Shown here piece by piece: positions 45,532 through 58,656 of a DNA stretch of 64,000 nt. The notes beneath the pieces are model-generated. The model was not told the DNA's origin and made no database searches. It saw only the letters and a list, made by a program, of their open reading frames with translations. This DNA is from Dyella marensis (GTDB lineage Bacteria > Pseudomonadota > Gammaproteobacteria > Xanthomonadales > Rhodanobacteraceae): assembly GCF_900112865.1 (NCBI RefSeq), contig NZ_FONH01000014.1:1-64000 (forward strand), written 5' to 3'. The position numbers and the translations under genes were made by a program. Numbering within the stretch: position 1 is the first letter of the stretch; the number at the start of each line of letters is the position of its first letter.

Positions 45532-46035
45532 ATGTACAAGTACGCACTCCTTGCCGCCATCGCGCTCGGCTCGCTGGCGCTCGCCGGCTGCAACAAGGGC
45601 GAAGACGAAAATGCCGGCCAGGCCACCGCGCAGGCCGCGCAGGTGTCCAAGCCGACGGATCCGAACGACGCCAAGGCATGGAACTCGTACCTCGGCCAGA
45701 TCGTGCAGAAGAACATGCAGGGCATGACCGCCGATCGCCCGTACCCCTACCTGGTCAACGCCGGCGACAGCGACGACGACAAGGCCAAGCGCGACCGCCA
45801 GCTCTCGAACGTGCAGGACACCGTGGCCCGCGGCGTGCTGCCGGGCAACATGCTGGTGTTCGCCGGTCCCGAGTCGGCCAAGACCGCCGACCTGATCATC
45901 GAAGCCTTCAAGGATGCCAAGCCGGGCTCGTTCAAGGACGTGATCGTGCTGTTCATCGGCGACAAGGCCGACCAGGAGCGCGTGACCACCGCGCTGCAGC
46001 CGACCGGCGCCAACCTGCGCTTCGTGGCGATGTAA
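45532..46035 (+). CDS. putative exported lipoprotein of unknown function
   Basis: 167 residues with a lipoprotein signal peptide (ALLAAIALGSLALAGC, lipobox LAGC, lipidated Cys20). The mature part begins with an acidic, Gln/Ala-rich linker and then a domain with YPYLVNAGDSDDDKAKRDRQLSNVQDTVARGVLPGNMLVFAGPESAKTADLI. I do not recognise the family. A monocistronic unit: it has its own terminator at 46062. Confidence 0.8.
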   Translation: MYKYALLAAIALGSLALAGCNKGEDENAGQATAQAAQVSKPTDPNDAKAWNSYLGQIVQKNMQGMTADRPYPYLVNAGDSDDDKAKRDRQLSNVQDTVARGVLPGNMLVFAGPESAKTADLIIEAFKDAKPGSFKDVIVLFIGDKADQERVTTALQPTGANLRFVAM

Positions 46036-46061
46036 GCCAAGGCAGTCCGTCCCGCTGCAAG

Positions 46062-46094
46062 AACCCGCGGCGTGCGAGCGCCGCGGGTTTTTTT
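46062..46094 (+). terminator. intrinsic terminator after the lipoprotein gene
   Basis: Stem AACCCGCGGCG / CGCCGCGGGTT with a 5-nt loop (46062-46088) followed by seven Ts. It ends the lipoprotein transcript 27 nt after the stop. Confidence 0.92.
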
Positions 46095-46157
46095 ATGGGG
46101 CGAAAGCGCCGGCCGGCGGCCGATTGTTGCGCCGCGGCAACCGGCGTTACCGTGTAA

Positions 46158-48157
<2,000 letters not shown>

Positions 48158-48226
48158 GCAGATTGCCGGTGCGCTGCAAGGGGGCGTACCGGCGCCACGA
48201 GACAAGTTGTAGGGCAGGGGATTCCC

Positions 48227-49077
<851 letters not shown>

Positions 49078-49081
<4 letters not shown>

Positions 49082-50106
49082 GCGCGCGGCAGTGGCTGGC
49101 CGGCCTTGCCGGCGCCGTGCTGGTGCTGGCCGGCCTGGGGCTGGTGGCGATGACCGAGCAGGCCGCGGTCGAGCACAACGTCGCGGCCGAGCGCCACGGC
49201 GGGCAGGTGCTGGACGTGCAGGGCGATACGCGTCCGGACATCGGCAAGCACCGCTACATGGTCCGCGTCAGCGGCAAGCTCAACGTGGTGGATGCGCCGC
49301 TGGATCCCGAGTTCAACCAGCGCATGTCCACGCCGGTGCTGATCCGCCACGTGGAAATGTTCCAGTGGCGCGAAGTGCGCGTCGGCAGCGACGTGCACTA
49401 CGAGCAGGACTGGGTGGACCGCCCGATCGACGCCAGCCGTTTCGAGAAGCCGGCCGGCCACGCCAATCCCGGCGCCTTTCCGATCCAGGGCAAGCAGTTC
49501 GATGCCGGCCTGGTGAGGATCGGCGGCTATGCGCTGGCCCCGGCGCTGCTGCATGCCTTGCCCGGCGGCGACCTGGTCGGTCCGGACCTGAAGACGCTGC
49601 CGGCCAATCTCGCCGCCAGCTTCGCCAGCCACGGCGACTACCTGCTCACCAGCGCCAACCCCGAACATCCGCGCCTGGGCGACCTGCGCGTCAGCTGGGA
49701 AGCCGTGCCGGTGCAGGTGCTCACCGTGTTCGCGCGCCCGCAGGGCGACCTGCTGGTGCCCGCCAGCGATGCCGCGGACGGCAAGGGCTACGACGTGCAG
49801 GTCGGCGACCGCCGCCTGGTCGACGTGCTGCCGGACGTGCCGGAACCGCCGGTATTCGCCGTCGCGCGCCGCGTGCTCGCCGTGCTGCTGGTGAGCCTGG
49901 GCGTGTTCCTGCTGCTGCGCAGCCGCATGTCCGATCACCACGCGCCGCTGATCGCGCTGGGCGCGGGCCTGCTGCTGGCCGGCGCGGTGGCCGGCGTGAT
50001 GTGGCTGGGCAAGGACCTGCAGGCCAGCGCCTACTGGTTCGTGCTGGCGGTGGCGGGGCTGGCCGTGGTGGTGTGGCGCCTGCACGCGAGGGCGGCTCAT
50101 CACTGA
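49078..50106 (+). CDS. TMEM43 (LUMA)-family membrane protein
   Basis: 342 residues: one N-terminal helix ([19 protein letters not shown]), a large soluble loop with the family pattern [26 protein letters not shown]...VEMFQWRE, and three C-terminal helices. This is the bacterial counterpart of the eukaryotic TMEM43 protein; its bacterial role is unknown. Translationally coupled to the MBL hydrolase. Confidence 0.82.
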
Positions 50107-50149
50107 TCCCAAGTCGCTGACGCGAACCAGGCCTGATGGGAATCAAGGA

Positions 50150-51649
50150 ATGACCGAGCAAGTGGATGTGCTGGTGGTCGGCGGCGGCATCAACGGCACC
50201 GGCATCGCGCGCGATGCGGTGGGGCGCGGCCTCAGTGTCTGGCTGTGCGAGCAGGACGACCTGGCGTCGCACACCTCCAGCGCCAGCACCAAGCTGATTC
50301 ACGGCGGCCTGCGCTATCTGGAGCAGTTCGAGTTCGCCCTGGTCGGCAAGGCGCTGGCCGAGCGCGAAATCCTGCTGCGCGTCGCGCCGCACATCATCTG
50401 GCCGCTGCGCTTCGTGCTGCCGCACCAGTCGCATCTGCGGCCGGCCTGGATGATCCGGCTTGGCCTGTTCCTCTACGATCATCTGCAGCGCGGCCGCCGC
50501 AGCCTGCCCGGCTCGCGCCGCGTGCGCCTGTCGAGGCATGCGGTCGGGCAGCCGCTGCGCGACGAGTTCCCGATCGGCTTCGTCTACTCCGATGCCTGGG
50601 TACAGGACGCGCGCCTGGTAGTGCTCAACGCGATGGACGCGGTGCAGCGCGGCGCGCGCGTGATGACGCATACGCGCTGCGTCAGCGCCCGGCGTAGCGG
50701 CGAGCGCTGGCTGGCTCGCCTGCAGAGTTCGAACGGCCAGGTCACCGAAGTGGCGGCGCGCGCCCTGGTCAATGCCACCGGGCCGTGGGCGGTCGATTTC
50801 CTCGACGAAGTCGCCGCCGAAGGCCACGACCACGGCCTGCGCCTGGTCAAGGGCAGCCATATCGTGGTGCCCCGGCTGTACGACCATCGCTATGCGTACA
50901 TCTTCCAGCAACCTGACCGGCGCATCGTGTTCGCCATTCCCTACGAGCGCGAGTTCACCCTGATCGGGACCACCGACGTCGAATACCGCGGCGACCCCGC
51001 GCATCCGCGCATCGATACGCAGGAGACCGCGTATCTGTGCGATGCCGTCAATCGCTATTTCAAGCGCGGTATCGTGCCCGCCGACGTAGTGTGGAGCTAC
51101 AGCGGCGTGCGCCCCTTGCTTGACGACGACAGCGGCAAGGCCTCGGAAGTGACGCGCGATTACCTGCTCGAGCTCGAACAGGCCAGGGGCGCGCCGCTGC
51201 TCAATGTGTTCGGCGGCAAGCTCACCACCTTCCGCAAGCTGGCCGAGGAGGCAGTGGACCGGCTCGCGCCCCTGCTCGGCAACCGGGAGCCGGCCTGGAC
51301 CGGCAAGGGCCATCCCTTGCCCGGCGGCGATATCCAGGACCCCGGACGGCTCGCCGAACAGCTGCGCGCCACGCGTCCATGGCTGGGCGAGGCGATGGCG
51401 TGGCGGCTGGCGCATACCTACGGCAGCCAGTCGGTGCGCGTGCTCGGCGATGCTGCTTCATTGACCGGACTCGGCGAGCACTTCGGCGCCGATCTCTACG
51501 CCAGCGAAGTGGATTACCTGCGCCGCTACGAATGGGCGGGCAGCGCCGAGGATGTGCTGTGGCGGCGGACCAAGCTGGGCCTGCATATCGGCGGGGAAGG
51601 CGCGGCGCGCCTGGCGGCCTATTTCGCCAAGGCTGCCGGCGCGGACTGA
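50150..51649 (+). CDS. glpD: aerobic glycerol-3-phosphate dehydrogenase GlpD
   Basis: 499 residues. FAD-binding motif VDVLVVGGGINGTGIARDAVGRG, the substrate block STKLIHGGLRYLEQFEF, and the C-terminal DAO_C domain. A peripheral inner-membrane enzyme that oxidises G3P to dihydroxyacetone phosphate and passes electrons to quinone. First of the glpD-glpF-glpK operon. Confidence 0.96.
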   Translation: MTEQVDVLVVGGGINGTGIARDAVGRGLSVWLCEQDDLASHTSSASTKLIHGGLRYLEQFEFALVGKALAEREILLRVAPHIIWPLRFVLPHQSHLRPAWMIRLGLFLYDHLQRGRRSLPGSRRVRLSRHAVGQPLRDEFPIGFVYSDAWVQDARLVVLNAMDAVQRGARVMTHTRCVSARRSGERWLARLQSSNGQVTEVAARALVNATGPWAVDFLDEVAAEGHDHGLRLVKGSHIVVPRLYDHRYAYIFQQPDRRIVFAIPYEREFTLIGTTDVEYRGDPAHPRIDTQETAYLCDAVNRYFKRGIVPADVVWSYSGVRPLLDDDSGKASEVTRDYLLELEQARGAPLLNVFGGKLTTFRKLAEEAVDRLAPLLGNREPAWTGKGHPLPGGDIQDPGRLAEQLRATRPWLGEAMAWRLAHTYGSQSVRVLGDAASLTGLGEHFGADLYASEVDYLRRYEWAGSAEDVLWRRTKLGLHIGGEGAARLAAYFAKAAGAD

Positions 51650-51706
51650 GGTTTCGATACACGCACCGGGCGCGGGCGCCGCGGTGCCATCCAGGAGAGG
51701 GCAGGC

Positions 51707-52555
51707 ATGCGGCAAGCGATCGGTGAATTGATTTCGGAAGCGCTGGCGATGTTCATCATCATCGGCCTGGGCGACTCGGTCGCCTGCATGTACGTGCTGT
51801 ACGACCCCAGTCCCTACCAGAACGCCTACTGGGGCGTGTGCATCGCCTGGGGCCTGGCGGTGACGATCGCCATCTACGCGACGGCCTCGATCTCCGGCAC
51901 CCATGCCAACCCGGCGGTGACCTTGGCGCTGGCGATTTTCCGTGGTTTTCCGTGGAAGAAGGTATTGCCGTACACGGTCGCGCAGGTGATCGGTGCCTTC
52001 CTCGGCGCGGCCATCGTCTACGTGCTGTTCGGTCCGGTGATCGACCACTACAACCAGGCCCACGGCCTGACTCGCGAAGCGGGCGGCGCGGCGGGCGTGT
52101 TCTTCACCCATCCGGGCCTGGCGGTCACGCCGATGCATGCGCTGCTGGACCAGGTGATCCTGACCGCCTTCCTGCTGTTCGGCATCTTCGCCATCACCGA
52201 GCGCTTCAACGAGATGGCGCCGGGCGCCAACTCCGGTGCGCTGATGATCGGCCTGCTGGTCGCCACCATCGGCGCCTGCATGGGTTATCTCGAAGCCTGG
52301 GCGATCAATCCCGCGCGCGACTTCGGCCCGCGGCTGTTCGCTTTCTTCGCCGGTTGGGGCCAGTCCGCCCTGCCCAGTCCGGACAACTACTGGTGGATAC
52401 CCATCGTCGGTCCGCTGATCGGCGGCGTGGTCGGTGCCGGTGCCTATCAGTTGCTGGTGCATCCCTTCCTGCCGGCCCGCCTGCGCGAGCTGGAGGCGGC
52501 GCGCATGGCCCAGGCCAAGGGCGAGCCGGCTGCTCCTTCCAACCCTGCGGCCTGA
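51707..52555 (+). CDS. glpF: glycerol facilitator GlpF (aquaglyceroporin)
   Basis: 282 residues with six membrane helices and two NPA boxes (THANPAV at 66-71 and AINPARDFGPR at 199-209); the second NPA is followed by the D typical of glyceroporins. It admits glycerol across the inner membrane by facilitated diffusion. It is 58 nt after glpD and 12 nt before glpK. Confidence 0.94.
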   Translation: MRQAIGELISEALAMFIIIGLGDSVACMYVLYDPSPYQNAYWGVCIAWGLAVTIAIYATASISGTHANPAVTLALAIFRGFPWKKVLPYTVAQVIGAFLGAAIVYVLFGPVIDHYNQAHGLTREAGGAAGVFFTHPGLAVTPMHALLDQVILTAFLLFGIFAITERFNEMAPGANSGALMIGLLVATIGACMGYLEAWAINPARDFGPRLFAFFAGWGQSALPSPDNYWWIPIVGPLIGGVVGAGAYQLLVHPFLPARLRELEAARMAQAKGEPAAPSNPAA

Positions 52556-54067
<1,512 letters not shown>

Positions 54068-54090
54068 TCAGGGCCTCAACCCCTCAAGTC

Positions 54091-54262
54091 AGAATCCTTC
54101 TCCCACCGGGAGCACGCGGGGAGGGCACATGGATGTGCCCTGCTTTGAGGAGCGAGGAAGGTGGCGGCAGCCGGATGAGGGTGCGGCCGGAGCGGTGCAC
54201 ATCACCCTTGCACTCCGCCCGTACCCTCACCCCAACCCCTCTCCCGAAGGGAGAGGGGCTCT
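54091..54262. repeat. family B intergenic repeat, long form (copy 3, inverted)
   Basis: The inverse orientation of the copy at 3437: CCTTCTCCCACCGGGAG first, then the GGGCACATGGATGTGCCC hairpin module, then CCGGATGAGGGTGCGG, ending CCCCTCTCCCGAAGGGAGAGGGG. It lies between the convergent ends of glpK and the EAL-HDOD gene. Confidence 0.85.
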
Positions 54263-54266
54263 AATC

Positions 54267-55541
54267 TCAATGCGGCTTCTGCTCCGCAAACGAATGCACA
54301 TGGTCCGCCCAGCGGATCGCCTCCAGATACGCCGCCGCCATGCGCCGGATATGCTGCGGCGAGGCTTCGCCGCCGCGCAGCTCGCCGGCTTCCCAGCGCT
54401 GCACCTGGTCCACCAGCGGCGCGAACGGCCCCTGCTGGTCCAGCAGCGCCGAGCGGATGTCCGGCGCCAGCGGCAGATGCTGCAGCAGCAGTTCCATCGG
54501 CGCGCACATCAGGCTTTCCAGCAGGGAGAACAGGCCGGTGGTGAAGGCCATCTCGCGCTGCTCGCGCGACAGGTTCTGCGCCAGCTGTTCGCACATGTGG
54601 GCGCGGATCAGCGCGGCGCGCAGCAGCTCCGGCGGCCGGTCGTCCATGCCGCTGAGCGCCATGGTGCTGATCCAGTTGCGCATGCGGGTGAGGCCGAAGA
54701 AGATCGCCGCCTGCTCCACCGACTTCAGCTGGCGCGGCAGCGCGAAATAAGCCGAATTCACGCAGCCCAGCAGCTTGTAGCTGAGGATCACGTCGTTGCG
54801 GATGATCTGGCCGAGTTCCACCGGGCCGTTGCCTTCCTCGTCCAGCGCGCGCAGCAGGCGCAGCACGCTGAGCCGGTTGGCGCTGAGCACCGGCATGTCC
54901 ACTTTCTCGGGACGCAGCAGATACGGCCCCTGGACGCCGGCGAACGGCAGGCCCATGCAGCGGTTGCAGGTGTCGTGGTCGTTCACATGGCCGGCCACCA
55001 CGTGCAGGCCGCGCGCGTGCAGCGCCTCGCAGCGCTCGCGCAGCGCGGCTTCGCCCAGGCGGCTGGCATCCAGGCGCACGTAGCGCGAGAGATCCAGCAG
55101 CACGCGCAGCTCGTCGTCGCCGGGCAGGTCGCCGGCGTCGCCTTCGAGATCGAGCAGCAGGGCGCAGCCGCGCGCCGACAGCTGGCGCAGGCGCTCGAGC
55201 AGCAGCACGTCGTGAATGGCGCGCGGCGACACCACCAGGCCGATGCGCGGATGGCGCAGCACCTGGTCGGCCTGTTCCAGCACCAGCTCGCGCGGCAGGC
55301 GCACGAACACGCGGTTGCCGCGCGCCCACTGGGTGACCGAGCCGTCGATGATGGTGGAGAGCAGGCGATGGCCGAGCGCGCTTTCGCCCTCGCCGTCTTC
55401 CTGCAGCAGCAGCTCGTACGCCATCAGCTGGCGGTCGCGGTCGAGCATCGGGATGCGCACCACCGGCAGCGGCGAGCTGGCGGCGGTACCGGCCAGGGCG
55501 GCGGCGTGGGCTTGGGCGGCTTCTACAGCGGTATCGGTCAT
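54267..55541 (-). CDS. EAL-HDOD signalling protein (degenerate EAL)
   Basis: 424 residues: an N-terminal EAL-like domain (about 30-215) and a C-terminal HDOD domain (about 220-410; LGQIIRNDVILSYKLLGCVNSAYFALPRQLKSVEQAAIFFG). The EAL motif itself reads Y-E-L-L-L, and the metal-binding acidic residues are not conserved, so it is probably a c-di-GMP-independent scaffold rather than a phosphodiesterase. The ATG at 55541 is preferred to a GTG two codons earlier. It is 90 nt after flgN. Confidence 0.85.
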   Translation of the reverse strand: MTDTAVEAAQAHAAALAGTAASSPLPVVRIPMLDRDRQLMAYELLLQEDGEGESALGHRLLSTIIDGSVTQWARGNRVFVRLPRELVLEQADQVLRHPRIGLVVSPRAIHDVLLLERLRQLSARGCALLLDLEGDAGDLPGDDELRVLLDLSRYVRLDASRLGEAALRERCEALHARGLHVVAGHVNDHDTCNRCMGLPFAGVQGPYLLRPEKVDMPVLSANRLSVLRLLRALDEEGNGPVELGQIIRNDVILSYKLLGCVNSAYFALPRQLKSVEQAAIFFGLTRMRNWISTMALSGMDDRPPELLRAALIRAHMCEQLAQNLSREQREMAFTTGLFSLLESLMCAPMELLLQHLPLAPDIRSALLDQQGPFAPLVDQVQRWEAGELRGGEASPQHIRRMAAAYLEAIRWADHVHSFAEQKPH

Positions 55542-55631
55542 GGACACGTCGGCCAGCGATGGACCTGCAAGGCAGGGCCGTGGATTTCGCCCGCCATACG
55601 CGGCGGGTCCTTCAGAAGGGGCTGTTCAAGT

Positions 55632-56075
55632 TCAGGCTTCCGCCAGCGACAGCGAGCGGTGGTCGATGCGAAGGGTGCCGCCCGGGCCGTACACGCCCGA
55701 TTCGGCGCCACCGGTCAGTACCGCCAGGGCCTGGCGCACCTGGCGCAGGCGCTGCCCGACGATCTGGCCATTGCTCTGGTTGGCGTGCCGGCAGTCGGCG
55801 AGCGTGCTCATCACGCCTTCCCAGGCCGCGCGCTGCGCGGGCGTGGTGGCGGCGACGGCGCGCGCCAGCTGCTGGCGTTCGGCATCCAGTTGTTCAAGGC
55901 GATCCAGCTGCGCCTGCTTGTCCTGGCCGGCGAGATGCAGCGCGTCGGCGTCGGCTCGTTCCAGCGCGTCGCGTTCGGCGGCGAGCGCGGCGGTCAGCCG
56001 GGACGCGGCCTGGCGCATGTCGCCGAGTACGGCGTCGAATGCGTCGGCCATCTCGTGGCGCAGGTCGGCGCTCAT
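55632..56075 (-). CDS. flgN: flagellar export chaperone FlgN
   Basis: 147 residues, all helical with a long coiled-coil-prone first half (LTAALAAERDALERADADALHLAGQDKQAQLDRLEQLD) typical of FlgN. It is the cytoplasmic chaperone for the hook-filament junction proteins FlgK and FlgL. Overlaps flgM by ATGA. Confidence 0.88.
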   Translation of the reverse strand: MSADLRHEMADAFDAVLGDMRQAASRLTAALAAERDALERADADALHLAGQDKQAQLDRLEQLDAERQQLARAVAATTPAQRAAWEGVMSTLADCRHANQSNGQIVGQRLRQVRQALAVLTGGAESGVYGPGGTLRIDHRSLSLAEA

Positions 56076-56380
56076 GGCTTGCCGCTGAGCTGACCTTCGA
56101 GCGAGACCAGGCGGTCGGCGATCTTGCCGGCGTCGACGCGGTAGCTGCCGTCGGCCAGCGCCTGGCGGATCTGCTCCACCCGCTTGGTGTCGATGGCCGG
56201 GGCCTTGTCGCCTGCCGCCTCGGTCAGCGCGCGCGCCGAGTCGGTGAGCTTCACGCTGTCGTCCGCCTGGGCCGCGGGAGCGGTTTCGGTCGCCGGCTGG
56301 CTCGCCTGGGCCGGGCTGTTCTGGTTGCCCTTGGCCTGCGGGAGAACCGGCAATCCGTTCGAGGTAATGGTCGTGTTCAT
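56072..56380 (-). CDS. flgM: anti-sigma-28 factor FlgM
   Basis: 102 residues: a Thr/Asn/Gln-rich disordered N-terminus, then the FlgM core DSVKLTDSARALTEAAGDKAPAIDTKRVEQIRQALADGSYRVDAGKIADRLVSLEGQL. It holds FliA until the hook is complete, then is exported. AAGGA lies 7 nt before the ATG. It has its own sigma-28 promoter. Confidence 0.93.
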   Translation of the reverse strand: MNTTITSNGLPVLPQAKGNQNSPAQASQPATETAPAAQADDSVKLTDSARALTEAAGDKAPAIDTKRVEQIRQALADGSYRVDAGKIADRLVSLEGQLSGKP

Positions 56381-56418
56381 GGGGGTGTCCTTAAGGGCTT
56401 GTCGACCCTTCAAACCGG

Positions 56419-56445
56419 TTATCGGCGGCGGGCGGGTGAACTTTA
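56419..56445 (-). promoter_or_regulatory. sigma-28 (FliA) promoter of flgM-flgN
   Basis: On the minus strand: TAAAGTTC (56445-56438), exactly 11 nt, then GCCGATAA (56426-56419). This matches the FliA consensus TAAAGTTT-N11-GCCGATAA in all but one base. It starts 39 bp before the flgM ATG. Confidence 0.9.
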
Positions 56446-56461
56446 GCGGGGGCGGGCAGGG

Positions 56462-57145
56462 TCATGGCAGGGCTTCCACCACGCCCGGGTCCCGCACCAT
56501 GGCGTCCACGGTGCGGCCGGAGCTGTCGTTGCGCACGCGCAGGCGGGCGCCGGTGTCGCCACCGCCCAGCGCCACGCCGGCGGCGCGCACTTCGATGCCG
56601 TCCAGGCGGGCGATCAGCTGCACCCGGTCGCCCGCGCGCACGGTCTGGCGGCCGCCGAACGCCGCCGGCGCCAGCACCGCGCCGGCGCCCAGCGGGCGCG
56701 ACAGCAGGCGGCCGGCGACCTGGTCCAGCTGGTCGATGTAGCCATAGCCCAGCCGGGTGATGTCGCGTTCCTCGCCGCGCACGTCGGCGGCGGTGACGCC
56801 GTCGCCGCGCTGCAGCGGCTTGTTCGCCACCAGCACGGCACGGAACAGCTGCAGCTTCACCGGCACCTGCATGCGCCAGCCGGTGCCGGGGCAGCGCACT
56901 TCCACGCTCATGCGCGGCGCGGCGCGTGCGCCATCGGGCAAAGAGGCCTGCCAGGGCTGCGCGCAGAGGGGCGGCTGCAGGCGCGTATCCGCCGGCTCGG
57001 CCTGGGCCACCACCCGGTTGCCCGGCTGGTCGAAATGCTGGCGCAGCCATTGCTCGGCCACCTGCCGCGGCTCGTCCGCCGCGGCGTGCGCCGTGCCCGC
57101 CGCGAGCAGCAGGAGCAGCAACCATGGATGCGCGCGCCGGTTCAT
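56462..57145 (-). CDS. flgA: flagellar P-ring assembly chaperone FlgA
   Basis: 227 residues with a signal peptide ([16 protein letters not shown]) and the C-terminal SAF domain ([26 protein letters not shown]...RPLGAGAVL, then [22 protein letters not shown]). Periplasmic chaperone for FlgI. It overlaps the MCP gene by ATGA. Confidence 0.93.
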   Translation of the reverse strand: MNRRAHPWLLLLLLAAGTAHAAADEPRQVAEQWLRQHFDQPGNRVVAQAEPADTRLQPPLCAQPWQASLPDGARAAPRMSVEVRCPGTGWRMQVPVKLQLFRAVLVANKPLQRGDGVTAADVRGEERDITRLGYGYIDQLDQVAGRLLSRPLGAGAVLAPAAFGGRQTVRAGDRVQLIARLDGIEVRAAGVALGGGDTGARLRVRNDSSGRTVDAMVRDPGVVEALP

Positions 57146-58452
57146 GCCTCGGCTTGAGCCAGCAACTGGCCGAGCTGCTGATGGATGGCCTCGCGCTCGC
57201 GTTCGACCTGGTCGGACAGCTGCGCGGCCTGGGTGGTCTGGCCCTCGCCGATCAGCCGCACGAAGTTGTCGGCATGGCCGGACAGGCGTTGCCCGGCTTC
57301 GAGCAGAGTCGTCGCGGCCGGATGCCCGGCGCGCTGCGCGCCCAGGCGAACCAGGGCGCGGTCGAAGGCGGCGGTGTCGAACCAGCGGCGGTCCAGCGCG
57401 GCCGGTTCGTGCAGGGCCAGTTCCATCGCCTGACGCAGGCCCTGGATCGACTCGCGCAGGCTCAGGCTCAGGCTGGCCACCGACGGCGTGTCGACATGGT
57501 CCAGCCAGCCCAGGCACAGGCGATGCGACAGCACCGCGGCGCGGTCCAGCGATTCGGCCTGGCGGATCGCCTCCATGCTGCGCCGCTGCAGCGCGCCCAG
57601 GGTGGCCTGGGCGGCGGCGATGCGCGCGTTCTGCGCATCGCAACCCTGCTGCGAGCTATGCACGCGCGCGGCGATCGCGCGCAGCGTCTCGCCTTCGCGC
57701 TCCAGCGTGCCGGCGGTATGGCCGGCGCGGTCCTGCGCGCGCTCCAGGCGCTGCACGCCCTGGCGCACGTCGCCGTCCAGCTGTTGCGAGAAGGCGCCGA
57801 TGGAGGCGGTCACCGCTTCGATCTCGTCGGTGGCCTGGGTGGTCTTCTCGGCCAGCTGCTTCACTTCGTCGGCGACGATGGCGAAGCCGCGGCCGGCCTC
57901 GCCCGCGCGCGCGGCCTCGATGGCGGCGTTGAGCGCGACCAGGTTGGTCTGGTGCGCGATCTCCTGCACGGTGGAGGTGAGCTTGCGGATCTGCGCGACC
58001 TGCTCGGCCAGCTTGCTCTGGTTGCGGTTCATCGCCGACAGCGCGCTGCGCAGCAGGCGCAGCTGGCCATCGAGTTCGGTGACGGTCTCGGCGCCGTGGC
58101 GGTTGTGCGCGGTGGCCTGCGCCACTTCCCCGGCGGCCTGCTGCAGGGCCGTCGAGATCCCGGCGCCTTGCTCCGTCAAGCGGCTGACGCTGTCGCGCGC
58201 CTCGCCGGTGGCCTGGTGCAGGGCTTCCTGGGCGCGCAGCACGGTCTGCGCCGTGCCCATGACCAGGCTCTGCTGTTCCACCGACTGCAGGGCGATGGCG
58301 GCCGGCTCGCGCGGCGCGAGGCGCGCCAGCAGCGGGGCCAGCGCCTCGGCCAGGCGCGGATGGCGGCGCGCGAGCTGCTCGACCCGCTGGGTGTCGCCGC
58401 TGGCGGCGGCCTGGGCAAGCTCGGCGAGGTGTTTGGCCGGGATGAGGGTCAT
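57142..58452 (-). CDS. cytoplasmic methyl-accepting chemotaxis protein
   Basis: 436 residues without a membrane helix. The signalling hairpin tip is intact ([40 protein letters not shown]), flanked by coiled coil. The N-terminal 60 residues and the C-terminal about 150 residues (with [14 protein letters not shown]) show no family I can name with confidence; a degenerate CZB-type zinc domain is possible. It occupies the position next to flgA where cheV is often found. Its promoter is sigma-54 type. Confidence 0.88.
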   Translation of the reverse strand: MTLIPAKHLAELAQAAASGDTQRVEQLARRHPRLAEALAPLLARLAPREPAAIALQSVEQQSLVMGTAQTVLRAQEALHQATGEARDSVSRLTEQGAGISTALQQAAGEVAQATAHNRHGAETVTELDGQLRLLRSALSAMNRNQSKLAEQVAQIRKLTSTVQEIAHQTNLVALNAAIEAARAGEAGRGFAIVADEVKQLAEKTTQATDEIEAVTASIGAFSQQLDGDVRQGVQRLERAQDRAGHTAGTLEREGETLRAIAARVHSSQQGCDAQNARIAAAQATLGALQRRSMEAIRQAESLDRAAVLSHRLCLGWLDHVDTPSVASLSLSLRESIQGLRQAMELALHEPAALDRRWFDTAAFDRALVRLGAQRAGHPAATTLLEAGQRLSGHADNFVRLIGEGQTTQAAQLSDQVEREREAIHQQLGQLLAQAEA

Positions 58453-58518
58453 GAGTGGAGCGGTCCTTGGGTCTACGCGTCTGCGTAGAGATCGTCTGGA
58501 TGTGGCGGAACTTGAGGA

Positions 58519-58534
58519 AGCAAGGGGTGTGCCA
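58519..58534 (-). promoter_or_regulatory. sigma-54 promoter of the MCP-flgA operon
   Basis: On the minus strand TGGCACACCCCTTGCT: GG-N10-GC spacing is exact and only position 7 (G to A) departs from TGGCACG-N4-TTGCW. Predicted start about 58508, 55 bp before the MCP ATG. Confidence 0.85.
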
Positions 58535-58578
58535 TGCCGGAGGCGAGCTGTCGGCCCGGTGTCTGCCGGCCGGGCCAT

Positions 58579-58612
58579 AAAAAAAACGGCCGGAGCTTGC
58601 GCTCCGGCCGTT
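58579..58612 (-). terminator. intrinsic terminator of the tpsA-like gene
   Basis: Perfect stem AACGGCCGGAGC / GCTCCGGCCGTT (58585-58612, loop TTGC) followed on the minus strand by eight Ts. It separates the tps transcript from the MCP promoter. Confidence 0.93.
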
Positions 58613-58656
58613 CTTCATGGATTCCGATCCGCCGTTTTCGGATCGGTTGCCATCTT

